Shown here: positions 1 through 13,100 of the stretch, piece by piece
How positions within the stretch are numbered: position 1 is the stretch's first letter
How the letters are laid out: each line of letters begins with the position of its first letter
From: Ischnura elegans
Lineage: Eukaryota > Arthropoda > Insecta > Odonata > Coenagrionidae
Direction of reading: 5' to 3'
Length of the DNA stretch: 64,000 bases
Assembly (NCBI RefSeq): GCF_921293095.1
Contig: NC_060247.1
Coordinates: 110,875,111 to 110,939,110 of the forward strand
Translations under genes and position numbers: made by a program
The notes under the pieces: model-generated
Databases searched by the model: none
What the model saw: the letters and a program-made list of their open reading frames with translations, nothing else
Told to the model about the DNA's origin: nothing

Positions 1-132
1 AATCTCGCGGTTTTAAGATGTGCCTAACGAAGCACAAGATTATTCAAGAATATGACCGCGGACTAGCTAGAGGTGTTTATTTATTTGTTTGGGATTATTC
101 GTCGCTTTCCCAGTAAATTACTTGGATAAACA
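1..132. other. Sequence left of block A, no gene seen
   Basis: AT-rich sequence with no counterpart found elsewhere in the window. No coding or repeat signal recognised. Confidence 0.5.
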
Positions 133-134
133 TA

Positions 135-2672
135 CTTTCAAAACCCGAGAGAAACTTACCCGAAATATTTTCTGTAAAAAATCGAAGACACCTGAGTTAC
201 CTAACAACTATCACCTAAACGACGCAACCATTTTCAGTGCGATCATAAGCATGAAAGAAACTTTTAAGAGTGTTACAGAAAGAGTTACATATTGAGTCAG
301 CCTTGAAAAAATTCCTCTGCTCCGTTGTATTTTTAGTGGTTGATTTTATCCTAGAAAAAGGTATCCCTTTTTCGTGAGTAAAATCACGTTTTCCAGTACT
401 CAGAGCTTTTCGTCGATTTTAACACCGTATAAAGAATCTTCAAAATAATATTTTTGATGAAATACAGTAAAATATTTAAAACTCACCCAAAATGAGTAAT
501 GACAAGATTGAAGACGTAGATAAGGTATTGAGTAACTTCATCGTGACAGAAATATTACACAGAGGAGTATTTCCCGCGGAAAAATATGTTCGCAGAACTT
601 CAACGAGCTGTTAAAGTAAGATTCACAAGCACTGTCCTCTTCGGATCGCGGGCCTATATCGAATTAATTCTTTAGGAAAATATTCCCAACCCATTTTCCA
701 CTATCTATAATGGGGTCACGATCCTTTCGACGTGAAGGAGAGATAGGAAGAAATAAAATTCATCCCAGTTCCAATATCATCACTCAAGAACGTTTGGTTA
801 CAAGACTGGGGTGCCGAAAAAACGATACGTGCAGAGTTCTCAAGGTTGTCTTCATAATGAAATTTTATTCACACAGTTGACGCGCGTAACACATTTTAAA
901 GGCTTCACAAGGCTTCACCCATTTTTCTATATTTCAATTTGAAAAAAATAACCTCTTTCTTAGTTTAAGCTACCGAGCAAATGAGAAAATTCCCGTCCTT
1001 ATTATCTATAATGTAAATCAATCTAACAAAATAGATCAATGACAAAAATAAGGCAATTAGGTAATTATCCCTCAAGCTACTTATTTCAAGCAAAATAATC
1101 TAACAAGCCAAAAAAGTTAAGCAACTAATTTATTTTTCAACTTTGTTGTAGCATTCAAAACACAGAATTACTCCCGATTGAACCAGGTATTATAAGGAGA
1201 TTATAAGAAAAACCGGAAATTTCTTCAGCCGGGTAATAATAAGGCCACTACTAAAAGCATCGCACAGTGGTCGCAAATCGATTGATATAAAATAAAAATA
1301 TTTTTTTATAAAAACGAAGTTTTTATCGCGAACTAAAAAGAATACATGTAAACTTTTGTTCGATCAAATTTTAAATGGACTTTGATGTAAACAAATTTGT
1401 TCGTTTAAACGATCGCAGCAGATTTTGGTGGCCAATTTTTGAACTAATCTCCATACTTAGATTTTAATTATGAATAACAATCGAGATACAGTTAACATCA
1501 AAATAAAAGTGCTAGAATATTGCATTTCTGTCTAGTTCTGAATAATCCTGAAATTTTTAGCTTGATAACTAATCGAAAATTATTTTTAAATTAAGTCGCA
1601 AGATTTGACCCGGACAAGATGACACACATCAACGCGAGTTTATAAAAAAGAGAAATTTTGTTTTGAACCGAAACGTAAAAAAACAGTTCGTGATATGTGG
1701 ATTTTGCCGCACAAAAATCTCTATTTCCATTTGATGACGCATTATTTATTATTTTAAAAGCAAAACTATTCGATTTAAGCAATTTTAAGTCCTTTCATGG
1801 GAAATTGAGTGAACAGAGCAGAGTGGGACAAAGTGGTTTTTGGTGCGTCCTAAGTAAAATTAACTAGGTACGTCTGCTACTCAACAGGAAAATACGATGT
1901 TTTTTTTTCAACTTTTCCGCGACAAATAAAGCCAAGGAGATTGCATACAAGCAAGCCCAATGCAATTCCATAGTTGGCTGATTTCTGTTGTCACTTCACA
2001 TTTTAATCGGCTTTCAAAAATGTCCACGGCGCGGTGATGAGTGCCATGCGATCCGCTTATTTCCAATATTTTTCAGCATAGTCTTTTCAAATGTGAGGAA
2101 TATCATTGAAGAGTCATCAATTTCATAGATCACATCATCGTGAACGTAAATTACGGTTGACACCCCTAATTATTCCTTATTTTTCCGCGTAACTCGGATC
2201 AAATTGTCCGTCAGCGTCGCGAATGGCGACCTCTGTAAACCCATTTAAATGCGCGGTGGTTGACAGCATATTTAGAGTCTGAATTCATGATCCTCTTTTG
2301 TAATGTTCGTGAATAAAGGAACTATGAGGAATAATACGTGAACAAAGGAAAACTATGGAAAAGAAGGAACTGTGGAGATTATAATTTATTAGTGAAAGAC
2401 TTCCATGGAGGAAAAATTATTTTCCGAAACCCGGATGTCCTCCGTGACAGGAACGTAGCCGGGGATGGGGACAGGGGGGGGGGGGGGCTTTGAAGGCTGA
2501 AATTAAATTTCTCTCTAGCATAATAAGTTGTGGACGAAGCTCAAGCAATCAGATTCCTGGCCAGCTTAAAATCAGATTATATTAACTGCCTATTGCCGCG
2601 AGAGCACTAAAATTTTAAATATTTCAAAACAAATATGCGGATTTCGGAAACAAACGCTAACGAGGACCACAA
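135..2672. other. Non-coding part of block A
   Basis: No exon, RNA gene or transposon protein was recognised here. The first kilobase is well conserved in block B. The part from about 1715 is missing from B, which jumps directly to the equivalent of 2805. A run of about fourteen G lies near 2476. Confidence 0.5.
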
Positions 2673-2938
2673 AGGCGGATTCAGGATTTTTTTCTGGGAA
2701 GCACAGGGGCCTGACATGCAAATATTCTTCTCATATTTTAGATGAAAAAAAACTTACAACAATTACTGTACGAAATATTCTCTTTACTTTAATATGAAAG
2801 CTTCTATATAAAAGGACATTAAAAGATAGATGCTCCCTAATACACAAAAACAAAACCAATGTAATGATAACCGTATTATTAATTCTTTTCCATTTTTTAA
2901 GCATATGGGGGTTACGCACCCATCCCCAATCCGCCTAT
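2673..2938. mobile_element. MITE, GGCGGAT-type termini
   Basis: The left end begins AGGCGGATTCAGG and the right end is its approximate inverted match (ATCCGCCTAT). Flanks GGACCACAA and GGAAGACAA (2664-2672, 2939-2947) look like a decayed 9-base target duplication. The termini resemble those of the element at 17235-17497, which has a clean longer duplication. It contains no coding sequence. Confidence 0.5.
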
Positions 2939-3394
2939 GGAAGACAAATCCATAATTAATACAGCCGTTTGGTTAAGAACCGACGATGTCTACGAATTTC
3001 AGCCCAGGTAATGAACCGAGGCTTGTAGCTAATTTTATGAAACATGGTTTCCCGATGCGTGATTTGGCAAAAACTCAGCTGTGTGGGCAACCAACATACC
3101 ACCCAAGAACTTTCCCGATCTGATGCGGCGAGGGGGGGGGGATTAAACTCTCCCCCCCCTAGATCTCAGGAATTTTTTTTTAGTTTAACCCATTTTAATT
3201 AATTTGTTTGATTTCACTTAAAGAATAGTGTAAGGATATATAAAATATCCCTCCGAAAGCCGTAAAACTCACCATTTTTAACCATTTATCTCAAAAAATT
3301 TCTATGGGAGGGCCTATGCCCCTGGTGGGTATTCCATACCTCCCTTGCTCCGCCCCCGCCAGTATTAGTTGCGCCTAAACCTCCCCCTCCGCTT

Positions 3395-4061
3395 AATAGG
3401 GTGGTTTGCTATTATTTTTTATTGCCTAAATCGATAGATTATTACTCCTGGAGTACGTATTTCACGCTTTCAGATTCTTAAATGATGATATCAATTTTTT
3501 GCGATTAAATGAAAAGTGAAATTTTTCAAGCGCGCGAAAACGCGACGGCTAAGTATGAACGCCGGGAAATCTCCGTGTGACGTCGTTCTGGTTAAAACTT
3601 TAATTCCCAAAAGTGACCTTGGGGCGAGGCTCTGATCGCTGATACGACGTAGGATGCTAGCAGGTAGCAGAGTACCATGCTAGCTGGTAGCGTTTGGCTT
3701 AAATAAGGAAAATTAATACCCAATCAAACGAGGAAAACTTTCCGACCTTAGCCAGTTTTAATAAGTAATTATTAAGACATGTTTCCCTGAGCTCTGTGAC
3801 TCATGCATGCATTGGTAATCTCAGACGATGTAAAACTCCTATCTACTCGTATAGAAACTAGGTCCCTGTGACGTCACGTGGAGTGGCATCGCATGGGCGC
3901 CAATCTGGCTTTTTTCAAATGAGGATAAAAATTGACCAATGCCATTTTCTGAACCGGTATTTCTAAAACCAAATAATTTGTATATTATGAATACTCTAAT
4001 GGTGGGTAACGAATCGCAATCAATGGCTTTCGTTTTCTTTGATGAAGGAAACTACCCTATT
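3395..4061 (+). mobile_element. MITE with AATAGGGTRGTTTCC termini, copy 1
   Basis: About 667 bases bounded by inverted AATAGGGTGGTTT and AAACTACCCTATT. Related copies lie at 11344-12009 (minus), 34668-42066 (minus, interrupted) and 52010-52649 (+, paralogous), with a partial one ending near 61070. It contains an internal GTGACGTCAC palindrome. Non-coding. Confidence 0.8.
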
Positions 4062-4583
4062 CTTAGCTGCAGTATCCCTGCTCCCCCGAACCAAATCCAT
4101 ATTTACTAGGGTCGTTTTGGTAAATATTTCTCTGGTGCGAGCCTGCTCTGTATAATATCAGCGCTTTGTGTGAATTTGTGGGCGACTCCTTTAAGGCGCA
4201 GCGAGAGCTAAATCTTGCTTGTTCGTTGAACGACATTTTTTTTCTGATTCGATAACACGGCCAATAGGCCAAACTTCTCATTTATTTTCGCGCGAAACGA
4301 TGTTCAACCTTTGAGCTTATACTCTCCGTGTCTAAAGGTCAAATTCCCAAATCGCTGCCCATGAAGACCCACGCCTACATCAGATTAATTTTCATTGAGA
4401 CACAAGTTGGATAGGCTTTGGGTTGGATAGGGCTGGATAGATTGGAGACTTTTCACGTAAGACTACTGAGGAAGATTCTTTTCTGTCGGAATACTCATTT
4501 GGATCACATTCCGAGAAATATTCGCCCTTCACTGTGAAGATGACCTCGGCGACTTTGTTGACAGTACTGGGTAAGTACTAGCA

Positions 4584-5118
4584 TGGGCGTACCCAGCGGG
4601 GGGCAAGGAGGGAGCACCTCCCCCCTCCCCCAGGAGTAAAAATAGCATAAGCCTTTAAGGAAAATCAGGACTGAATTGAAACAAAAGTTTTCAAAAATTT
4701 ACTTTAAAGCTACGAAAAATGATATTAATTTAAGACATAACTAAAATAAAAATATATTTTCAAGATAATAATTTTAAAAACTAAAAAAGGGCTGTAATAA
4801 TTTTCTATAAATGTTGGTTTCATTCACCTTTTCCAAGCTAAATGTTACAACTTCCATGGGCGTACCCAGCTGCCCCCCCTAGAAGCAAAATCAAATTTTA
4901 GTTCGAAGAGATTTTTGAAAATTTTTCTTTAACTCCCAGAAAAGTGATAGTTGTATAAAACGTAATAAAAATAAAAATATTTTTCCAAGCAAATAGTTTT
5001 AAAAACTAATAAAGCGCTGTTTTAATTTTTTTTAAATTTTTGTTTCCATAACCTTTTCTGTGTTACAATCTGAACGATCTCGGCTTGCCCTCCTCTAGTT
5101 TTGATCCTGGGTACGCCC
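4584..5118. mobile_element. Two adjacent TGGGCGTACCCAG MITE units
   Basis: Units start at 4584 and 4856 with TGGGCGTACCCAG and finish at 5118 with the inverted form CTGGGTACGCCC. The first unit has no right terminus, so the two may be a nested or recombined pair. Related copies lie at 25043-25326, 45839-46220 and 53172-53706. Next to the termini are C-rich runs followed by an AT-rich body. Confidence 0.7.
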
Positions 5119-7055
5119 TAGACAACTTCAACAATCATGGCTGACCTCCCCCTTGTTTTGATCCTGGGTATGCCCTTGAGTACTAGGCATGCACTCTGGT
5201 TCAGTCACATAAAACCTTTTGTGGCCCCTTTGTGGCGACTACCCGCGACACACACATTCTGAGGAGGCCACTAGTTAAGGGCTCTCTTCCTCTGACATTT
5301 ATATATTCATAAAAGAGTACGTCTGTTTGTCTTTCCGCTATGCATTTCCATATGACTGCACAGATTGCAACCAAAGTTAGAACATAGGTGCATCCCATGC
5401 TCCCAAAGTCCTTAACACATTGCATACCTGGGTATTTAAATTCCTAGGAATTCTGGGTGGAGGTGTTGAGATTGGAAATATGTGCCTATTAGGGCGTAAT
5501 GCCTTTGTTTTAAACATGGTCAAAAAGCTAATGTTTAGAATATAACTTTACCCAATCAAACGTTATGAGGCATCAATTCATTATGAATAACGAACAACAA
5601 CTGAAAACGTACTAATGAGTACATATTGTACGCTTTAAAATTGTTTAAGTTGACATGCCTAAATGACGAGAATCTTCGTCATCCATCCAGAACGTTCGGG
5701 AAAAAAATGACGAGAATCTTCGCCATCTGTACGCAACGTGTTAATGCTGCTTGCTACTTCTGGTTGTCTTGGATATGCCCTTTGCTCATTACTGTTTGTT
5801 GCGTACCTTCAAACAACTTGTGGTTGGACATCATGCTGGGTATACACATCTCTTGACATGCTCAAAGGGAAAAAATAACTCTAAGGACTCAACACTTGAC
5901 TATTAATCCCTTGGCACAAACATTTTTGCTGGGGTATGAGTTCACGCGACTTTTTAGGTCTGCGCACACAGGGAGAGGAGCTAGGGGGGGCTACAGCCCA
6001 GCTCGGGTATTCGATTTACACGATTCGATTCGATTTTAGATATAATGGTAATTTTGTTTGGGCCCCCACTACTGCTGTGAGGTTACCCCCCTCTTGGACC
6101 CCCCTTGTCCCTATCTTGGATCTGCGGGGACATGTTGGTGAACTTGAACACACATGATCACCTCATGGCAGCCTTCCTGTAGGCACACTCATTCGTTGTG
6201 AGGATCTCTGTCACAGTTATCGAGAATTTGATATCTCATCTCCTTATTTTATATTATTATCCATAATTTTTCTCATCCTTGAATTGCGACCGCACTTCTA
6301 AACACATGTTCACAGAAATTGACATGCTTATTCTCGGCTCGTTTGCAGATGACTGGAAAAACATCAGACTCTTCGGAAGGCTCCCCAATAATACACCCAA
6401 GTGGTCCGATACCCCTCAAAAGCTCTATTCTCACTGTAAAAATACAGTCATGCTACTTCTTGAACCTACCCTGGGAATTACACAAGCTTAAAACACAAGA
6501 TCTTAAACTAATAGATGAATATCTAAAAGCAACTTGTCTATGCACATCTGCTTTAAAAAACATTATTCCTGAGAGGTATTGCTTACCACACATCAAGAGA
6601 CAGTGAAAATTTATGAATTTTGCCTTCCCTCCCCCCCCCCCCTCCCCTATGCAACATCCTCATCTGCCCCTGCTTCTCGTGGCACGTTGAACTGCAAAAT
6701 AAGCTGGAAAAATATATTTTTATACTCCTAGGAGACTTATTATAAGGAACGATTCAATGGTATGTGGGAGGGTCCTCATAAGTACCCTTTTATCCCACCA
6801 GAAAAAATACTTAACTCAGCCATAGCACCTGGTGTCATACACTTGGAAAGGAACTGTTTGTATTCTAGGACATTCTAGGATTTCGCTATAGAGATATACT
6901 CCTCAAGCAGATTTCTTCTCTAGCCAACAAAATATCACATGAGCTGGTAGTCCACGTCATGAAATTTGAAACTAATTACTGACGTATTTTTACTACTGTA
7001 ACATGACTGTCAATGGTACTATGCCATTTAATTTCTCTTTATTTCTTACCTGCAG
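5119..7055. other. Intronic or upstream sequence of the cysteine-rich gene
   Basis: No exon could be defined here. The missing start exon of the gene should lie in this region or further left. Bases about 5850-6873 are absent from block B, with a CAT microhomology at the join. A C-run lies near 6630. Confidence 0.4.
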
Positions 7056-7156
7056 GTACATGTGTGCCTCTATTTATTTTGGTGGCATCTGATTCACTTT
7101 TAGCAACACCCCCACCAGAGAGTGACTACGAAGAATGTTCAAGAAAGGCTATGAAT
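7056..7156 (+). CDS. Exon 1 (copy A)
   Basis: Preceded by a strong pyrimidine tract and acceptor ending CTGCAG, followed by the donor GTAAGT. It begins with the last two bases of a codon, so an upstream exon should end in phase 1. It encodes the apparent signal-peptide core and the first mature cysteine. An ATG at 7013 is in frame with no intervening stop and could be an alternative start if the acceptor is not used. Confidence 0.78.
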
Positions 7157-10100
7157 GTAAGTTCACCCCCTCCAATTTTCTGTCTGTTTCTGCAGACTGA
7201 ATATATCATTGAGGGGCACAATTTTTTGGGGTAAAATAGGTAAGCAACAATTCTGTGACTTCTTTTTCCATTTTTTTCTAAGGACAAAATGAAAGATTAT
7301 TTATCACAATTCATGTATGCAAAATATTCTCAGAAAATTCTACCTCATTCGTTTTCAAATGCTTGGAAATGAGTGCAAATTTATGCAGTTAGTAAATGCA
7401 CAAATAGTTACATATTTGCAAATGGAAATGTGGTATACCAGATCACAACCATTTTTGTCAAATGCACACAAGATAAGTTACTGATATAGAATATCTAATC
7501 CAGTGGGGAAAAAATGAATTATCCTTTATTGATAAATAAATGGGATTCTTCTCTCCTGGGTAAATATCCTATATCTGTCATTTATCTGGTGTTTATCTGA
7601 TTTGATTTGTTTTGGTTTCACACCCCGTGGGCTCGGGTTAAAATCAGAGAATTTATAGAGACTGCCCGATCCCTACTTGAATGTTGTGTATAGGACATTT
7701 CAAGGACAACACTCCATCCGTCGGATGGGAAGTTGAGCCATGGTCCCCTTGGTGCCTATTGTTAAGAGCAGGCTAATTATGACACCGGTTTGCTCTCCAC
7801 CCTTCCTTACCTACCCTTCCCTCATGGCTCAAATGACTTAAGCTGTCGGTCGCCTCCTCCAAATACCGTACCACACCATTTATCTGATTTGATTGTTTGT
7901 GTATTTAATGGCTTCATAAAAATCATGCAACCGTTCAAAAACAGTCTGAAATGGAAAGACAGAGCATTGCATGGAGTATTCCAAGCAGTGGTGGATCTAT
8001 GGGGGGGGTATGGAGACCCCCCCATTGGGTCGAAACACACACTAGGTGAAATCAAAGTACATATTTGTGGGTTACGTCTTTATACAAAAGTGTTTAGTTA
8101 TATTTTCCTACATATTTACCTTCTTTAACGAATTGAGATACAAATTAGCTCTAAACTTACGGCTTATTTTACACTCTTTTGGTATGTTACAATACAGTGG
8201 CAGATCCAGAGAGGCACACCCCCCCCCCAGAAATTCAATATTTACACTAGATAGAATCGTAATCTGAACCCCCCCCCCTTAGTCCCTATCCCGGATCTGC
8301 CACTGATTGCAAGTATATCTATTAAACCTTACTACATTCAACCAGTGGCGCAGCGAGGAGGGGGTGGAGGTTTGGGGGATTAAACCCCCCCCCTCCCCCC
8401 CCAGAGATCAGAGAAATTTTCAATTTTACTTAATTGGATTGCAATTACTTATGGAATAGTGTAAGGATTAATTAACCCTTTCCACTTCCATTAATTTTCT
8501 CTGAATATTCTCTACTAATTTATTTCTTCTATGGTTTTCTGTGGTGGTGAAATCAAAGTACCGTACAAGCGCGTGTAAGAGGCGCACCTTTTTTCCCAGA
8601 TATTGCAGCCGAAAATGGGGGTGCGCCTCTTACACAAACTTCTTATCTTCCCCCCCTCCCCTTCACCGGTTGCAAGTTCAAGGGGAACTGAGTGGCCTTG
8701 GTTTTCAGCGTGAGTCAGTCATCTGAAACCCTGGGTCAAAATCAAGCGGCAGGCAGGGGAGTTTCTCCCTTAGTGACGTATTTTTAAAATGCTCCTGTTT
8801 GAATTTCTTGCAAGCATCGCGCCGTCACGTCGGTACCCCAGAGGTGAACATTGAAAAGATCGCGCGGGGTGATTCGCTCCGGAGCACGCGCTAAATTTAT
8901 TGCCACGAGTGGGTATCCCGCGGCATTTATACTGCATATAGTAATATTGGTGTCAAAACCTGCGGTTGAAAAATTCGAACGAGTGTGCTCATTGTTGGAC
9001 TTAATGGTGGATAGAAGAAATCGGAAATGCTTATAAGTGAAGAGCGCTGAAGGGGAGGTCGAGGGGAAGAGGGCTCCCTCCCCTCCGTATTTAAAGCTAC
9101 GAGCGAAGGAGCAAGGGAAGAACACGTCCGATCTTGCATGTGACGTTGTTGCCTTTAAAGCGAAGGCGCAGCAATGTCATATACGCAGTTTGCGTTGCCT
9201 GAGTTTCCAGTACGTCTCGTCTTGTTTGAATGCGCTTATGCTACGCTTGTTTCTTCCGAAATTGTGCTGTTTAGACTATGTTGAATATTAGTAGCCTTAT
9301 TTTAGCTATAAATCTTTGTGTCAATCAATTAGAGCTCAAAAAACTTAAATGCTGTAAGATATACGTCACGATAGGTGTAATTCTTTTTAGAACCTCGTGC
9401 GTGTCATACAATTGCTAAAAGATATCAAGATATCTTCGAGCTCAGAAGGTGACTCACGTAGCATTTGACCTCCAGAAACTCGGGGCATTGAACCTGGTAG
9501 ACCGAAAAAGGTCAGTTGGTGGAATGGGGTAGGGATGAAACATGTTTCCATTGTTCCCCTTTAACTTGATATTTTCCTGTGGAGTCTCGGAAAGGAAAAA
9601 AACGGCAGAGGCATTAGCTGATGGAGAGCCGAGTGTAGTTCCGTTAGGCCCCTTGCACACACACCGATTTTGGACGGCCGGTAAAATATTGGCCGATATT
9701 TTACCGGCGAAGCGATGCTTGCACACACGCTGGATTTTTACCGGTCAAACGATACGTTGTTAAGTTTTTGAGCCGGCGTCGGCGATCCACAGTGACAATA
9801 GCCGGCAGCTAACCGGCATTTTGCCGGTGCCGGCGTGTGGTCGGTACGTGTGCAAGCTCCAATGCTCTCCCATTGTTCACTATTGGAATGTGGACGGCCG
9901 ATATTTTACCGGCCGTCCAAAATCGGTGCGTGTGCAAGGGGCCTTAAATCTACGACGTGGTTATTATCCTACGGCGCTGAGATTGCCCCGATTGTTGTTC
10001 AATCTCTTGGGAAAGCTCATACCATTTGCCTGTCGTGTTTTGCCTTAAAATTTTCCACGGCTGCAATTCTATTGCAATACTCCTGCGAGAGCTTTTAAAC

Positions 10101-13100
10101 AAAATTGTTCGTGAGTAGGACAAGCAACGTAGAGCGATGGCGTATGCAAAGAGAGGATCGGAACTCTTTCTACTCCCTCTTATGCCGCCGTAGTTATCAA
10201 AATTTCCTCTTTCAAATAGTACTGAAAGAGGACATTTCGATAACTGTCGAAATTCCAGACATACGTCTGCAACACCGCACGATAGAATTAAAAAAATGTC
10301 GAAAAATTTTTTTTCTTTATAGCTTCGATCCTCAAAATAGGGGTGCGCCTGTTACACGTATGCGCCTCTTACACAAGCTTATACGGTACATATTTGTGGG
10401 TTACGTCTTTATACAAAAGTGTTTAGTTATATTTTCCTACATATTTACCTTCTTAAACAAATTGAGATACAAATTCGCTCTAAACTTATGGCCTATTTTA
10501 CACTCTTTTGGTATGTTACAATACCGTGGCAGATCCAGAGAGGGACACCCCCCCCCCCCGGATATTCAAATTTACACTAAATAGAATCGTAATCTTAGCC
10601 CCCCCTCCTTGTCCCTATCCTGGATCTGCCACTGATTGCAAGTATATCTATTAAACCTTACTACATTCAACCAGTGGCGCAGCGAGGGGGGGTGGAGGTT
10701 TGGGGGATTGAACCCCCCCCAGAGATCAGAGAAATTTTCAATTTTAATCCATTTTACTTAATTGGATTACAATTACTTATAGAATAGTGTAAGGATTAAT
10801 TATCCCTTTCCACTTCCATTAATTTTCTCTGAATATCGTGCTTCTATTCTCTACTTATTTATCGTTTCTGCGGTTCTTTTTCAAATGGTAGGTAAGGATT
10901 AGACATTTTGTAATTTGAAATCAACGTAGAACCGTGAAGAAACAATGTGATTATTAAATATGGAGAACATAGCTATCGCTACTCGAATAAAACATTTTAA
11001 TCCTTCCAGCATCATGTTTCATGAAATATGAATTATTTATGTATACAATGAATGTTTTAACATTGCTAAGCTTTCATAATAATTATATTGTTACTCTAAA
11101 TAGTACTAAACTAATGAAAATCCAATGACGAGATACACTCGTCATTACGTGGTTTGCCATCGCAAGTTCATGACCAGCTAGACTCGTCATTACAGTGCAA
11201 GGGGTCAAATATCCCTTAGAAGGCCATAAAACTCACCTATTTGAACCATTTATCTTAAAAATCTTTTGGGGAGGCCCCCTGCATCTCCCGCATACCCTGG
11301 TGGGTATCCCATAGACTTCCCACCTTCTCTGGGCAGCTATCCCAATAGGGTAGTTTCCTTCATCAAAGAAAACGAAAGCCATTGATTGCGATTCATTACC
11401 CACCATTAGTGTATTCATAATATACAAATTATTTAGTTTTATAAATACCGGTTTAGACGAATGGCAATGGTCAATTTTTATCCTCATTTGAAAAAAGCCA
11501 GATTGGTACCCATGTGATGCCACTCCACGTGACGTCACAGGGACTTAGTTTCTATACGAGTAGATAGGAGTTTTACATTGTCTGAGATTACCAATGCATG
11601 CATGAGGCACAGAGCTCAGGTAAACATGTGTTAATAATCATATTAAAACTGGCTAAGGTCGGAAAGTTTTCTTCGTTTGATAAGGTATTAATAATCCTTA
11701 TTTAAGCCAAGCGCTACCAGCTAGCAGGGTACTCAGCTACCTGCTAGCATCCTGCGTCGTATCAGCACTCAAACCCTCGCCCCAAGGTCACCTAACTTGC
11801 GGCAGCGGGAATCAGAACGACGTCACATGGAGTTTTCCTGGCATTCATACTTAGCCGTCGCGTTTTCGCGTGCTTGAAAAATTTCACTTTTCATTTAATC
11901 GCAAAAAATTGATATCATCATTTAAGAATCTGAAAGCGTGAAATACGTACTCCAGGAGTAATAATCTTTCTATTTAGGCAATAAAAAAATAATAGGAAAC
12001 CACCCTATTGTCAAATTTTCTGACTTGTTGAGATCCACAGCTAACACACGTTTTCAAATATTGTTTCTATTTATTGAGTCAAATACTCTTGTAACAGAGA
12101 TGTGACTTTTTTATCATGAATTCCATCCCACATATTTATCATATTCTAATAACATGTATTTTTATGGTGCATTTAAACTTATTTCAGGTCCAGTGCACTG
12201 TGTTCGATAAATGCATGGAAAAAATATTCACTGAGGAAGGCATGAAGGAAACAGAGGAAATGTATAGTGGCACTGACTGTGTCTATTGCAAGCATTTTTG
12301 CAGGTGAGGAAATATTACATTCACCCTCATTCATTTTGCAAGGAGGTAGTGTAGATAGATGAATAGTGTTACGGTCAACTTTTTTTTGTGAGACTCTGTC
12401 AGTATCCTCCTCAGGATTTGGCTTCTTTGTCAAACTTATTTAGAATTAACTTACTCTTAACTATATATGGTTACACATGTAAGGTCAAGACCTGAGACTA
12501 TTCTGCCACATGATTGTTGTGTACTCAAATGAAGACCAACACGTTCGGATGCAGGGCAAGGACTGCCGCCAAAATGGCGGAGTCCAACTTTATTCCGTTA
12601 AACAACTGACATATGAAATACACTCACAATATACTACATCCCTCCCCAGGGAGAAAAAAAAAGTTTACAACATAAATAATGCAAGAGATAAAAGATTTTT
12701 TAAAGATAATAATAATAAATCACATACAAAAAAGCAAATTACACTCATTCACAAATTCAATCTCTTTTTCGGCACTCTCTGTATCAGGGGATATCGTCTT
12801 TCACAAGTGTCAACACTTTCTCTGGCATGGGCACTCGACATTTCACTTACCCCAACTCCCGCATGTTTATTGGAGGACAGTCTCTTAGACTCCCAGTAGC
12901 CCACAGGCTCACATTCTTCATCAGGGGTGGACACAGGCACTGAGGGGAACACTGACATTAGGCTGGCTAACCCATTTGAGATTTCCCTACTTTGATTCGT
13001 TCCATCACAAACTTTGAGAGGCCCCTTTTTTAATTCACTGCACTTGGATCCCACACTTCTCATTTGGTTGATGTGGCAATGCCACCGCTGTCCATTTTCC

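Larger units (their letters stand above)
8045..8543 (+). repeat. Tandem duplication unit S1
   Basis: This 500-base unit, starting ggtgaaatcaaagta and ending near ctgtggt, is repeated at 10389-10890. The second unit begins directly after the first (8544-8560), then is interrupted by a TIR element. Block B has only one unit (60085-60590), so the duplication is specific to copy A. The join shares GGT as microhomology. Confidence 0.85.
133..12514 (+). repeat. Paralogous block, copy A
   Basis: This block aligns in the same orientation with 49488-61572 at an offset near 49 kb, with roughly 3-10% divergence by eye. Its left edge is the TA at 133-134, which matches the TA at 49488-49489 where copy B is bounded by a mariner end, so the homology may once have extended further left. 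Its right edge is the Gypsy insertion at 12515. It carries exons 1 and 2 of the cysteine-rich gene. Relative to B it has extra sequence at about 1715-2805, 5850-6873, 8561-10386 and 11062-11725, and lacks about 330 bases present in B at 50555-50890. Confidence 0.93.

Noticed and set aside
4063-4281. A 72-residue minus-strand frame, identical in 52651-52869
   Set aside because: The identity comes from the whole 1.1 kb tract being identical; the frame crosses no splice signals and has no recognisable motif.
5626-5856. Hydrophobic 76-residue frame, partly shared with 54170-54472
   Set aside because: Considered as the missing signal-peptide exon, but it lacks a donor in the required phase and the two copies differ by changes that do not respect the frame.
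7013-7055. In-frame ATG at 7013 as the start of the host protein
   Set aside because: The sequence up to 7055 is a strong pyrimidine-rich acceptor, so splicing at 7056 is more likely; retained only as an alternative.
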